NCBI GenBank assembly: GCA_963210315.1
Contig: OY723285.1
Span: forward strand, 2,108,001 to 2,172,000
Reading direction: 5' to 3'
From: Rhynchopus euleeides
Lineage: Eukaryota > Euglenozoa > Diplonemea > Diplonemida > Diplonemidae
DNA: 64,000 nt
Positions 8,197-17,553 of the stretch are shown here, piece after piece. The notes beneath the pieces were generated by a model. That model made no database searches, was not told the DNA's origin, and saw only the letters and a list, made by a program, of their open reading frames with translations. Position numbers and translations under genes: made by a program. Every line of letters begins with the position of its first letter. The stretch's first letter is position 1.

Positions 8197-10113
8197 ATGC
8201 AGCCCAACAATGCTCTCAAGCTGGACTTCGACCCCAGCGCGCCCCTGGTGCGCGACCCTGAGGTAGGCCTCGTGCTGCCCCCCTGGGCCCCGCCCCAGAT
8301 GCGCGTGCAGATGGCCGCCATGCCCGCGGAGCGGAAGCGCCAGATCATGCAGCAGCAGCTCGCTACCGTCAAGCAGGCCCTCGGGCTGAACCCTGCCGAC
8401 TCCTCCATCCCCACCGACCAGCAGTATAAGAAGTGGCTGGGCATGGAGTTCGAGAAGATGAAGGCCATGATGGCGGGCGGCGGCGGCGGCGGGCACTCCC
8501 ACGGCGGCGTCCCCTGCCAGGGCCACGGGGGACACTCCCACGGCGGAGGCCACTCCCACGGGGGCGGCGGCGGGCACTCCCACGGGGGGGGGCACTCCCA
8601 CCAGCCGCAGCAGCCCTCCCACGGGCACTCCCACGGCGGCGGTGGCGGCGGCGGCTACGGCGCGGCTGCTGGCGGCGGTGGAGGGGGCCACTCCCACGGG
8701 GGTGTCCCCTGCCAGGGCCACGGGCACTCCCACGGCGGGGGCGGCGCGCCGCCCAACGCTGCCGCGATGATGCGGCAGCAGATGTCGCAGATGGATGGGC
8801 TGCTGAGGTCGCAGGCCCCGCTGATGCTGCCGGAGAAGATCAACACCGACTCCTTCGTCGACCCGGCCTCCAAGCTGGTGGTGCCGCGGTGGGTGCCGGA
8901 GCCCGAGAAGCAGGCCATCCTGTCGATGTCGCAGCAGCGCCGCAAGGCGATGCGGCGCCACCAGATCATCTCCATCAAGGCATGCCTGGGTGCGCTGGAG
9001 GGCACCATGCGCAGCCCGTCAGAGGCAGACCTGTCCGAGCCGACAGGCGACCAGACGAAGCAGTGGGTGCAGCGCGAGTGGACCAAGATCAACCTGATGA
9101 AGGCCGCCACGCCGCCCGCCGCTGCCCTCCAGGGGCAGTGGGTCTACGGGCGCCGCACCGACGGCGACCTCTCGGAGTATGAGTTTGCGAACCTGGAGGG
9201 GAAGATGCGCTATACGGAGCGCACCGCGTCGGGGGGCACTCTGCAGGGTGCAGTGCTCAGCGCGGACGAGGGCCCGACTCCGCCTGAGGAGACGCAGTTC
9301 CGCCCCGTCTGGTGCGTCGTGCTGGATGACGACAAAGGCAAGATGTGGTTCCGCGTCATCGATGGGGTGACCATCGAATCCCTTTTCGTCCACGACAAGA
9401 CTGCGGCGAAGGGGTTCAAGGCGTCCGCCAGGCGTGGCTGGTCCTCCCTGTCGGGGGCGCCGGAGACGGCGGACATCATGTTTGCGGATGGCCTGCAGGC
9501 GGATGCGGAGTCGGGGCTTGTGGTGCCGCCGTGGGCTCCGGAGATGGCGCTGAAGCAGATGAAGATGTTGCCCCTCACGGAGCGGAAGCGGATGAAGACG
9601 ATGCAGGACATGCCGGTGCGGCAGGCGCTCGGGCTGGCGGAGGATGCGCCCGTCACCGCGGAGCAGACGAAGTCGTGGATGATGCAGAAGTACACAGAGC
9701 ACCTGCAGCAGCAGCAGCAGATGGCCGGGATGACTCCTGCGCAGAAGATGGAATTCATGCAGAAGCAGATGCAGGGGCAGCAGGAGGCGATGGCAAAGCT
9801 GAAGATGGAGGCAGGCGGGCCGGAGGCTGCTCCGGAGGTGGCTGCGCCGCCCCCGCCACAGGTGTGTCCCTTTCCCTTTGTACCCAGGGGGGGGTGGGGG
9901 GCGCGAATGGGAGTCGCAAACTCTCACGCAAGCCCAGGAGCACACCACACCACCCCCACCACATCCTCCCCATCACAAACACAGACTGCCGAGGAGGCGG
10001 ATATCCAGTCGCAGCTGGCGGTGATCAACAGGATGGTGATGCAGAACATGCAGGTCGAGAACCAGTCGAAGAAGAGTGAGGCACAGGGCCCTGCCGGTCC
10101 GTCGCTGGACTAG
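8197..10113 (+). CDS. His/Gly-rich protein with three copies of a novel ~75-residue module
   Basis: I do not recognise this protein. The open frame upstream starts with GTG, so the first ATG (8197) is chosen. Three related modules lie at roughly residues 10-90, 220-310 and 430-520. Each has a V-P-P-W-A-P-type motif, a run rich in Q-M and R-K-x-M, then QALGL or a variant, and ends with EQTKxWM or a variant. Modules 1 and 2 are separated by about 90 residues of GHSHGG repeats, which could bind metal ions. Between modules 2 and 3 is a probable beta-rich domain (QWVYGRRTDGDLSEY through VWCVVLDDDKGKMWFRVIDG). Positions 9862-9984 look like a 123-bp intron (GTGTGT...AACACAG) that happens to keep the frame; removing it gives about 597 residues. 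The stop is TAG. AATAAA at 10307 could serve as poly(A) signal. There is no signal peptide or membrane segment, so it is probably intracellular. Confidence 0.8.
   Translation: MQPNNALKLDFDPSAPLVRDPEVGLVLPPWAPPQMRVQMAAMPAERKRQIMQQQLATVKQALGLNPADSSIPTDQQYKKWLGMEFEKMKAMMAGGGGGGHSHGGVPCQGHGGHSHGGGHSHGGGGGHSHGGGHSHQPQQPSHGHSHGGGGGGGYGAAAGGGGGGHSHGGVPCQGHGHSHGGGGAPPNAAAMMRQQMSQMDGLLRSQAPLMLPEKINTDSFVDPASKLVVPRWVPEPEKQAILSMSQQRRKAMRRHQIISIKACLGALEGTMRSPSEADLSEPTGDQTKQWVQREWTKINLMKAATPPAAALQGQWVYGRRTDGDLSEYEFANLEGKMRYTERTASGGTLQGAVLSADEGPTPPEETQFRPVWCVVLDDDKGKMWFRVIDGVTIESLFVHDKTAAKGFKASARRGWSSLSGAPETADIMFADGLQADAESGLVVPPWAPEMALKQMKMLPLTERKRMKTMQDMPVRQALGLAEDAPVTAEQTKSWMMQKYTEHLQQQQQMAGMTPAQKMEFMQKQMQGQQEAMAKLKMEAGGPEAAPEVAAPPPPQVCPFPFVPRGGWGARMGVANSHASPGAHHTTPTTSSPSQTQTAEEADIQSQLAVINRMVMQNMQVENQSKKSEAQGPAGPSLD
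9862..9984 (+). other. probable in-frame intron (123 bp)
   Basis: Begins GTGTGT and ends AACACAG. Its composition is unlike the exons (pyrimidine runs, a G run, CACACCACACC), yet it has no stop and is a multiple of three, so retention would add 41 residues. Alternatively the sequence is simply translated. Confidence 0.55.
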
Positions 10114-10789
10114 CCTTGCGGCATGGCACCCTGTTTGGTGTGACGGCGGCTCCATTTTTTTTCTTTTTGCCCAAAAACAGTTGTCACAGCTGGAAGAAAA
10201 AAGAGATGCAGTGGGAGGAGGGTGAGTGCGTACGGCACGGGCAAAGTGCGTTTTTTTTCCCAATACCCTGGCTCCCCTGTGGCAACGCTGTGTTCTTTTC
10301 TTAGAGAATAAAATCACCACATCCCATCCCATCCCCATCCCCCCAACCAACCAACCGAAACCCCACCAAGACAGAGTCGAAAAGGGGCGGGCAGGGGGGT
10401 TCTTTGAAGGGGGGGAGTTCAGACGTAATAATGATAATGAAGATAAAGAGATCGAGAGGGTGCGAGTATCTTCGTTCCGAGGATATTCACACTTACAGCA
10501 CACGAGAGAGAGAGAGAGACTTATGGTACGTGATATTTTCTTTGGCTGACGCTTGCGTTGGCTGGAGTTTCGGAGGGGGGAGCAGCAGCGTTGGAGCAAG
10601 AGGGAGAGAGAAAGAGAGAGATAATAATCATTCGCGGAATTCGCCGTCAGAAGCACGTCAAACACAAAACACCCCCAAAAAAAAGTGACTCGTGCTGTGT
10701 GTCCCGTAATGTATTGTCGGGCGTGGGATACGCTCTTCAAGGGGGGCACAGGCTGAAACCTAGAGAGGGGGTTTTCGTTAAAAAAAATA
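10114..10789. other. intergenic, 3' flank of the His-rich gene
   Basis: Holds an AATAAA (10307-10312), homopolymer runs and GA-rich stretches (10500-10625). I see no gene or structured RNA. Positions 10790-10796 (AACTATT) are the left target duplication of element C. Confidence 0.5.
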
Positions 10790-10934
10790 AACTATTGGGG
10801 TAATCAGGCTGGGGAAAAAAACAACAAATCACAACAAATCACACCCGATCACAACAGATCACAACAAATCACAAGGCAAATGTTGTGATTTGTTGTGATT
10901 TTTTGCGATTTGTTGCGGCCAGTTGTGATTTGTT

Positions 10935-13900
10935 GTGACTAGGTGTGACGTGGTGAACCATGCGCTGCGCGACAATCTGCGGCGGCAGGGCTGGAAGGCG
11001 CTGGCGAAGCACCGTCCTTCCTTCTCGGGGATCGAAAACGGTGTGGACTACGACAGGACGAACGCGCTCCGCCTGGAGACGAAGGACGGGAACCTCTCGC
11101 GGGCGCTGACGGTGGTGCTTACTGGTGGTGTCTTCTTCGCGACACGATGGGGGCGCAACGGCGCCTACGTCTCTGGCAGGCGTGCGACGACAGACGAGAC
11201 GTCGGACTCCTCATCCCATGCCCCATCTCCCTCACCGGCTGCTGACGCGGCTATGGAAGGGGACGAAGAGGATGAAGAAGCTGAGGAAGAGGAGGAGTGC
11301 GAGTACGAAGAGGAGGAGGACGAGGAGCAGGGAGACGCCGATCTGCTCGGTTCTCAGGATTCCTTCGACTGGGATATCGTGTCCGATCCGGCGGCTGAAG
11401 AGGCAGACGTACGGGACCCCAAGCTGTGTGTACACTGCGATGGTGCGGACAGTGACACGCCCGATCACCTTTGGTGGGCATGCAGTGCGTTTGACTCCGT
11501 CAGGTCTCAACCTCAGTACGAACCCCTGCTGCAGCTGGACCGCTCAGGGTGGCCCCCGTGCCTTGCGAGATACGGCGTGGTGCCAGAGGGATTCCAGGTA
11601 GACGAGACCTTGCTGCACACGCTGATGGGGCGCATCGTGCTGAAGCGGTGGGAGCTCGAGGCGAAGATGCGGCGCGCTGGACCCCTCGTGCACCCCTGGA
11701 CGGCTGCTCTCTCCTGGCCGGCAGAGGCTTTTGACTTCGACGTATCCAGTATCCCAGAGAAGCCAGCAGCGCGGCTGTGGCCGTATAGCGCTGCGTCTCT
11801 CAGGGCGATACTTGCGTGGCTCGCAGCGCTCCAATGGACGAAGCAAGGCACGGTGTCGAACATCGAGCTCGCCCTTGACTTCGAAATCTTCACAGGGAAG
11901 GCGTTACAGCCCTCGGAGCGCTCGGCACGAACCTCCAACCCCGCGATGGCCGAGCGTGGCAACCTCCTCTGGACGATGATGGGCTGCCTGAAGAGGCTAT
12001 GCGACCAGCTAAGCCTTCCTACCCCGTGGCCTGCGCGACGCGAGGACCGGGTCGGCTCCCTCTGCTCGGTAGGCGCTGGAGAGGTCTGGGGCGGGATGAC
12101 ACCCCGGCCCGTGTTCGCAGGTGGCGCAGAGACGATCGCGGCGTTAGAGGCGAGTGCAGAACAGGCATGTGCGGCCGCAGGCGTCGATGCAGACGGCAAT
12201 ATCGTGAGGTGGGGAACAAACGTGTTCCCAGACTACACTGGGATCCCCCGGACCACGCGAGCCTCACAATGGGATGGGCCACGCCCGCCCCCGCCGCGCA
12301 GCGCTATACCCGTACCAGTGCCGCGGTCGCTCGCGAGCACGTCTCTGGGCCCCCGGAAAGTGTGCAACGCGCATTCGAAACCGAAATGCGACGAGTGCGA
12401 TAATGCCAAGCGGAATTACGCACTGACGATAGCTGCGTGTTGCCGCGTCCACCACCACCACGCGGACGGCCTGAAGGTGATGTGTTGTGAGACACACCAC
12501 ATGACGCGATGCGGCACCTGCGCCAATGTGAAGACATGCTGCGCGGCCGGCCACCATGGGCGCGCCCCCAGGGTCGACCAAGTTGCGAGCACGGATGACG
12601 ACAGCAGCAGCTGCGAAGACGACTCTGACAGCGAGGGAGAGGAGGGCAGCTCTGGTGCCACTGAGCATGATGGAGACGACGCTGCAGATGCGGGCTCCAC
12701 CAGCGAGGAAGTCCCTCCCTCGTCTGAGATGGATAGCGACACGACGGCTGCGGCTGCGGTGAAACGCACCGCCATCGTTCTGGACGCCTCCGACGAGGAC
12801 TCGATGGGGCAGGATGCCGTGAAACGCACCGCCATTTGTTTAGATCACTCTGACGAGGGCCCGTCCCTCTGGGGGGCTGGGATAGTGTGTGTGCGACAGC
12901 CAGAGTGGGACATGTGTGCGTCTCTTCTTCTTCTTTGGCCGGGCGTGATTGAGCATTTGGCTCTTTGCTGCCCCGACGATCAGCCCAGTGAGGGCGAGTT
13001 GGGTTCTTCTGCGGAGTCATCTGCGTTGACCCCACGCGAATTCCCTGGTTTTCTTTTCTCGCCTTCCCCTCGAATGAATACCCCTGCTTCCCCTACCCCG
13101 CGTAAGATGGGTGCAGAGCACGTTACGCTTGATGCGGATGAATCGTCGGGCTCCCAGCCTGATGATGCTCGTCTCGCTCCACCAGCAGATACAGCACCGC
13201 CTCCGGCGCCCTCTCCGGCTCCGGAGCTCGTGCTGCACACAGACCTGCTGGACGGGCTACAGACCCCGCAGTCGGGCTCGCCGCCCCTCCCAGAGAGCGC
13301 CACGCAACGGAGATCTCCGAGCCCTTGCGTGGGGCGCCGCCTTCCTTTCTCTCCCTCTCTCCCCTCTGAGTCCTCGGTACCCCGCGCGCAGAAGCGGGTA
13401 GCACCCATACAGGAGACAGGCGAATCTGCCCTGGGGCAACGCTCCTTTAACAACAGAAGAGTAGAACCTCAACCCCCCGTGTCCCCTGGTTCACCGATTT
13501 CAGCGTCAAGCCTTCGGCCTGACGAGGATAGTATCATGCCCCCATCAGAACTTGCTTCCCCCCTTCCTCTCTCGCCTGCACCTTCCCTTGTTGTGGATGA
13601 CTCGCCGGGCTTTCAGCCCGTCGACACTCGGCTTAGTCCCCCATCAGACACTGTGTCACCCCCACCACCCTCTCCATGTCAGGAGCCCCTAGTGCCTTTA
13701 GACACTGCAACCCCCTCTCTTCCCGACTGGCAGGCAGAAACGCCGTCTCACCAGGGGGGCGACACGCTCTCCCACGAGTGCACGTCGCCGAGCCCTTACG
13801 TGGGGCGTCGACTTCCTTTCTCCCCTTCCTCCCCTTCTGAGTCCTCGGTTCCCCGCGCGCAGAAACGTGTAGCGCACATGCGGGAGGCAGACGAATCTGC

Positions 13901-14285
13901 CCTGGAGCGATGCTCGTTTCATAACAACAGAGCAGGTTTTCCTTCCTCCCGCACGATCATCAGCACAGCTAGATCAGGCGTGCCTTCCCCTTTCCCACGG
14001 GCCTCACAGGCCTTGCGCTTCTTGGAGCGCAAGACACGTGCTGTCCGTCCTTCTCGTTCTCGTTTCCTCCAGAAGCAGGTGTTGCGTGCGGTTCCGAAGC
14101 GCACCCGCTGCATCCCCTCTCCCACCATCTTTCGTTCGGCGGCTATTCCGCGCTCTTTTCAACGCGTCGTCGCGAAGATTGCGCCTCAGTATCAGCAGGC
14201 GCAATCTCCGGCTTCCAGTGTGTGTGTGTCCCCCCTCCTTTACAGCGCAACGAGGAGGAGAGCGAAACCGTGTGGTGTCACGTAG
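10935..14285 (+). CDS. LINE ORF2-derived C-terminal protein inside element C (no ATG at the frame start)
   Basis: An open frame of 1116 codons whose first codon is GTG inside the terminal repeat; the first in-frame ATG is near 11250. It matches the post-RT part of the LINE ORF2 at 49.4-55.7 kb: a helical stretch (HALRDNLRRQGWKALAKH), an acidic insert, a zinc knuckle (CVHCDGADSDTPDHLWWAC), a SNIELALDFE helix, then the paired Cys/His modules (CNAHSKPKCDEC and CETHHMTRCGTC). The endonuclease, RT and RNase H domains are missing. After this come a Ser/Asp/Glu-rich part with two VKRTAI(V/C)LD motifs and two ~105-residue Pro/Ser-rich repeats, each containing VGRRLPFSPS and SSVPRAQKRVA. The uninterrupted frame suggests recent activity or selection, but the missing start suggests a captured fragment. 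Confidence 0.6.
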   Translation: MTRCDVVNHALRDNLRRQGWKALAKHRPSFSGIENGVDYDRTNALRLETKDGNLSRALTVVLTGGVFFATRWGRNGAYVSGRRATTDETSDSSSHAPSPSPAADAAMEGDEEDEEAEEEEECEYEEEEDEEQGDADLLGSQDSFDWDIVSDPAAEEADVRDPKLCVHCDGADSDTPDHLWWACSAFDSVRSQPQYEPLLQLDRSGWPPCLARYGVVPEGFQVDETLLHTLMGRIVLKRWELEAKMRRAGPLVHPWTAALSWPAEAFDFDVSSIPEKPAARLWPYSAASLRAILAWLAALQWTKQGTVSNIELALDFEIFTGKALQPSERSARTSNPAMAERGNLLWTMMGCLKRLCDQLSLPTPWPARREDRVGSLCSVGAGEVWGGMTPRPVFAGGAETIAALEASAEQACAAAGVDADGNIVRWGTNVFPDYTGIPRTTRASQWDGPRPPPPRSAIPVPVPRSLASTSLGPRKVCNAHSKPKCDECDNAKRNYALTIAACCRVHHHHADGLKVMCCETHHMTRCGTCANVKTCCAAGHHGRAPRVDQVASTDDDSSSCEDDSDSEGEEGSSGATEHDGDDAADAGSTSEEVPPSSEMDSDTTAAAAVKRTAIVLDASDEDSMGQDAVKRTAICLDHSDEGPSLWGAGIVCVRQPEWDMCASLLLLWPGVIEHLALCCPDDQPSEGELGSSAESSALTPREFPGFLFSPSPRMNTPASPTPRKMGAEHVTLDADESSGSQPDDARLAPPADTAPPPAPSPAPELVLHTDLLDGLQTPQSGSPPLPESATQRRSPSPCVGRRLPFSPSLPSESSVPRAQKRVAPIQETGESALGQRSFNNRRVEPQPPVSPGSPISASSLRPDEDSIMPPSELASPLPLSPAPSLVVDDSPGFQPVDTRLSPPSDTVSPPPPSPCQEPLVPLDTATPSLPDWQAETPSHQGGDTLSHECTSPSPYVGRRLPFSPSSPSESSVPRAQKRVAHMREADESALERCSFHNNRAGFPSSRTIISTARSGVPSPFPRASQALRFLERKTRAVRPSRSRFLQKQVLRAVPKRTRCIPSPTIFRSAAIPRSFQRVVAKIAPQYQQAQSPASSVCVSPLLYSATRRRAKPCGVT

Positions 14286-15750
14286 AGCAAGAGTAGGATA
14301 GCGGGCCCGGTTCCTCACGGTATGGTCCTTCGGGGCCAGGCTGCGATGCCAGCACGCTAACCCAAATTGCAATACGACGTGGTGTCTGCGTTGACCCCAC
14401 GCGAATTCCCTGGTTTTCTTTTCTCGCCTTCCCCTCGAATGAATACCCCTGCTTCCCCTACCCCGCGTAAGATGGGTGCAGAGCACGTTACGCTTGATGC
14501 GGATGAATCGTCGGGCTCCCAGCCTGATGATGCTCGTCTCGCTCCACCAGCAGATACAGCACCGCCTCCGGCGCCCTCTCCGGCTCCGGAGCTCGTGCTG
14601 CACACAGACCTGCTGGACGGGCTACAGACCCCGCAGTCGGGCTCGCCGCCCCTCCCAGAGAGCGCCACGCAACGGAGATCTCCGAGCCCTTGCGTGGGGC
14701 GCCGCCTTCCTTTCTCTCCCTCTCTCCCCTCTGAGTCCTCGGTGCCCCGCGCGCAGAAGCGGGTAGCACCCATACAGGAGACAGGCGAATCTGCCCTGGG
14801 GCAACGCTCCTTTAACAACAGAAGAGTAGAACCTCAACCCCCCGTGTCCCCTGGTTCACCGATTTCAGCGTCAAGCCTTCGGCCTGACGAGGATAGTATC
14901 ATGTCCCCATCAGAACTTGCTTCCCCCCTTCCTCTCTCGCCTGCACCTTCCCTTGTTGTGGATGACTCGCCGGGCTTTCAGCCCGTCGACACTCGGCTTA
15001 GTCCCCCATCAGACACTGTGTCACACCCACCACCCTCTCCATGTCAGGAGCCCCTAGTGCCTTTAGACACTGCAACCCCCTCTCTTCCCGACTGGCAGGC
15101 AGAAACGCCGTCTCACCAGGGGGGCGACACGCTCTCCCACGAGTGCACGTCGCCGAGCCCTTACGTGGGGCGTCGACTTCCTTTCTCCCCTTCCTCCCCT
15201 TCTGAGTCCTCGGTTCCCCGCGCGCAGAAACGTGTAGCGCACATGCGGGAGGCAGACGAATCTGCCCTGGAGCGATGCTCGTTTCATAACAACAGAGCAG
15301 GTTTTCCTTCCTCCCGCACGATCATCAGCACAGCTAGATCAGGCGTGCCTTCCCCTTTCCCACGGGCCTCACAGGCCTTGCGCTTCTTGGAGCGCAAGAC
15401 ACGTGCTGTCCGTCCTTCTCGTTCTCGTTTCCTCCAGAAGCAGGTGTTGCGTGCGGTTCCGAAGCGCACCCGCTGCATCCCCTCTCCCACCATCTTTCGT
15501 TCGGCGGCTATTCCGCGCTCTTTTCAACGCGTCGTCGCGAAGATTGCGCCTCAGTATCAGCAGGCGCAATCTCCGGCTTCCAGTGTGTGTGTGTCCCCCC
15601 TCCTTTACAGCGCAACGAGGAGGAGAGCGAAACCGTGTGGTGTCACGTAGAGCAAGAGTAGGATAGCGGGCCCGGTTCCTCACGGTATGGTCCTTCGGGG
15701 CCAGGCTGCGATGCCAGCACGCTAACCCAAATTGCAATACGACGTGGTGT
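13021..15750 (+). repeat. 1365-bp tandem duplication in element C
   Basis: Unit 1 is 13021-14385 and unit 2 is 14386-15750, both starting CTGCGTTGACCCCACGCG and ending CGACGTGGTGT. I find only three base differences (near 13378/14743, 13535/14900 and 13661/15026), so the duplication is recent. The unit includes the last 1265 bp of the ORF, its stop, and about 100 bp beyond. The ORF stops in unit 1, so unit 2 (open frame 14367-15650) is an orphan duplicate rather than a separate gene. The unit length is a multiple of three. Confidence 0.92.
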
Positions 15751-15754
15751 GATT

Positions 15755-15971
15755 TGTTGTGACCAGTTGTGACGACTTGTGACCCTTTTGTGATGAGTTG
15801 TGATGAGGTGTGATCTGTTGTGATCTGTTGTGATCGCGATCCAAAATTTTAAATTTTTGAAATTTTGGATCGCGATCACAACAGATCACAACAGATCACA
15901 ACTCATCACAACTCATCACAACTCATCACAACTCATCACAAAAGGGTCACAAGTCGTCACAACTGGTCGCA
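15755..15971. repeat. large palindrome at the right end of element C
   Basis: Arms made of TGTGATGAGTTGTGATG-type units mirror one another about an AT-rich centre near 15855 (GATCCAAAATTTTAAATT...AAATTTTGGATC). The right arm has two extra ACTCATCACA units. The same units continue to the element end, so this looks like the terminal repeat folded back on itself. Confidence 0.8.
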
Positions 15972-16116
15972 ACAAATCACAACTGGCCACAACAAATCGC
16001 AACAAATCGCAACAAATCACAACAAATCACAACATTTGGCGTTGTGATTTGTTGTGATCGGGTGTGATTCGTTGTGATTTGTTGTTTTTTCCCCCAGCCT
16101 GATTACCCCAACTATT

Positions 16117-17553
16117 CTGCTGTGCGTGCCACTCTCTCTTTGCTGCCACACCTGCGAGTTCCCCCCTGGCATGTCGTGATGGCCAGGAGTCCCTGCGCCA
16201 CAAATCACCACCCCGCACCCCCCCGCCCCCCCCACCGCCAGTGACCACACCCCACCACCCAGCTTGCCCCGAGCATATTTTTATTGGAGCTGTTTCAAAC
16301 AATTGCAGGAACGACAACTGCCCGCGAGCCTGAAGAGGTTCTCCCCCATTTCATATGTTTCTCTCTCTCTCTCTTTAAGATCCAGACCCCAAAGCCTAAC
16401 CCGGAAGTTATTACATTTCTGTTTCTATTTCTTCATACCCTAACAGCGCAGGAACCCCATTGGTATCTGTGTTGCGACACGCCGGTGTCACACCCCAACG
16501 CTGGCCCTGACGAGAGGGAATGTGGTGTGATATGCATCACGCCACCACCCTGGAATGCTGCCTTCCCCGCCTTTGCCAGTTCCCCTTCCTGAAGGCCCTA
16601 CGGGCCTTCCAGCGGAAAACAACGCGGCCTGCATGTGCAGCAAGCAAATGATGAAGTGCCACCACCCGTTCTCCTCTCTAACAGGCGACAGCCCCCCTCC
16701 CTATCCGGCAGCCGTACTCCTGCTCCTGAATGCCGCTCTCTCTGTGGCGTGCCTTCTGTGCCTTCTGTGCGCCAAGCGGTATAGATTCCGATTTTTTATA
16801 TCCTTTTCGAAGTTGCGGGGGCCTTCGCTACCAGTCACTGCTCGTCACAGCTCGTCAGTGAGTGAGGGGAAGTGGGCTGTGGCTCACTTTTTCTCACCCA
16901 GTCACACTTGGTAGCGAAGGCCCCCTGCGGCTTCTTTTTGGGGTCTGTGGCGGCAAGAGTTGCCGCCAGGATGTGTTTCTGGGGCAGCAGTGCAATGGGC
17001 AGATAAGAGTTGGTCTTTAAACCTGGTGTGGATGTGGTGGTGGTGGTGGGGGTGGAGTATGAGAGCAGGTTGGCCGGAGCCAGTGCATGCGGGTGGCCCT
17101 GCGCCACGCGGTGGTTGTTGCTCTCGCAGCACGAAGTGGCCAGACTTGCCTTTGCACCCCAGCGATAATCGAGAAAGACGAGCGGATGGCAAACATGCTT
17201 TGTGCCCTAGGGGGGTGACGACCCCTGCCAGCTGGCCTGCAGTGATCCTGACTGCCTCTGATCCCCACATGCCCCCCCCGCCCCACCTGACGACCTCCTT
17301 CTTCTCTACACACGGCGAACGAGCTCTCACAGCCACACACCCACACCCACACACACACACCCTTCTGCAGGTGCCCCTTGCGGGCGGGATCCATCCCCCC
17401 CAGGGGCTACCCCACCCCCCACCGCCAACGCTGCCCAGGTTGGCTAGACGGCAGACAGAGGTGCCACTAGGCCCTGACACTCCACACCACCACCCCAAGC
17501 CACCCCCACGCGGGTTACCCCCAACCGAACCGAACCGAGACGACACACGCACA
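16117..17553. other. intergenic; one small inverted-repeat element, no gene seen
   Basis: Contains C-rich tracts (16215-16235), a (CT)n run (16360-16377) and (CA)n-like sequence (17334-17362). The only structured item is the 109-bp element at 16817-16925. The open frame running into the DHHC gene from upstream starts with a non-ATG codon and has the composition of spacer, so I treat it as 5' flank or UTR. Confidence 0.5.
16817..16925. mobile_element. 109-bp snap-back MITE, family GGGGGCCTTCGCTACC
   Basis: Perfect terminal inverted repeats (GGGGGCCTTCGCTACCA and its complement) flanked by TGC on both sides (16814-16816 and 16926-16928). Related copies are at 59592-59690 and, more diverged, at 49086-49194. 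There is no coding capacity. A 3-bp duplication with GGG-starting ends would fit a Harbinger-type element (inference). Confidence 0.7.

Larger units (their letters stand above)
10797..16109 (+). mobile_element. element C, 5.3-kb terminal-inverted-repeat element carrying a LINE-derived ORF
   Basis: Outer ends are GGGGTAATCAGGCTGG and its reverse complement, flanked by AACTATT at 10790-10796 and 16110-16116 (a 5-7 bp duplication, depending on where the palindromic end base is placed). Inverted repeats extend about 140 bp inward and consist of many GTTGTGATTTGTTGTGA-type subrepeats, which look like multiple binding sites for a transposase. The right end is expanded into a palindrome of over 200 bp. 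The interior encodes no transposase or integrase that I can recognise. It carries a long frame homologous to the C-terminal part of the LINE ORF2 protein, so it seems to be a non-autonomous DNA element that captured retrotransposon sequence. Confidence 0.8.

Noticed and set aside
14367-15650. Separate gene duplicating the C-terminus of the element C protein
   Set aside because: It is only the second unit of a tandem duplication that lies after the stop; its start is inside noncoding sequence.
16960-17553. N-terminal extension of the DHHC protein
   Set aside because: The frame is open by composition only, begins without ATG, and contains (CA)n and C tracts typical of spacer.
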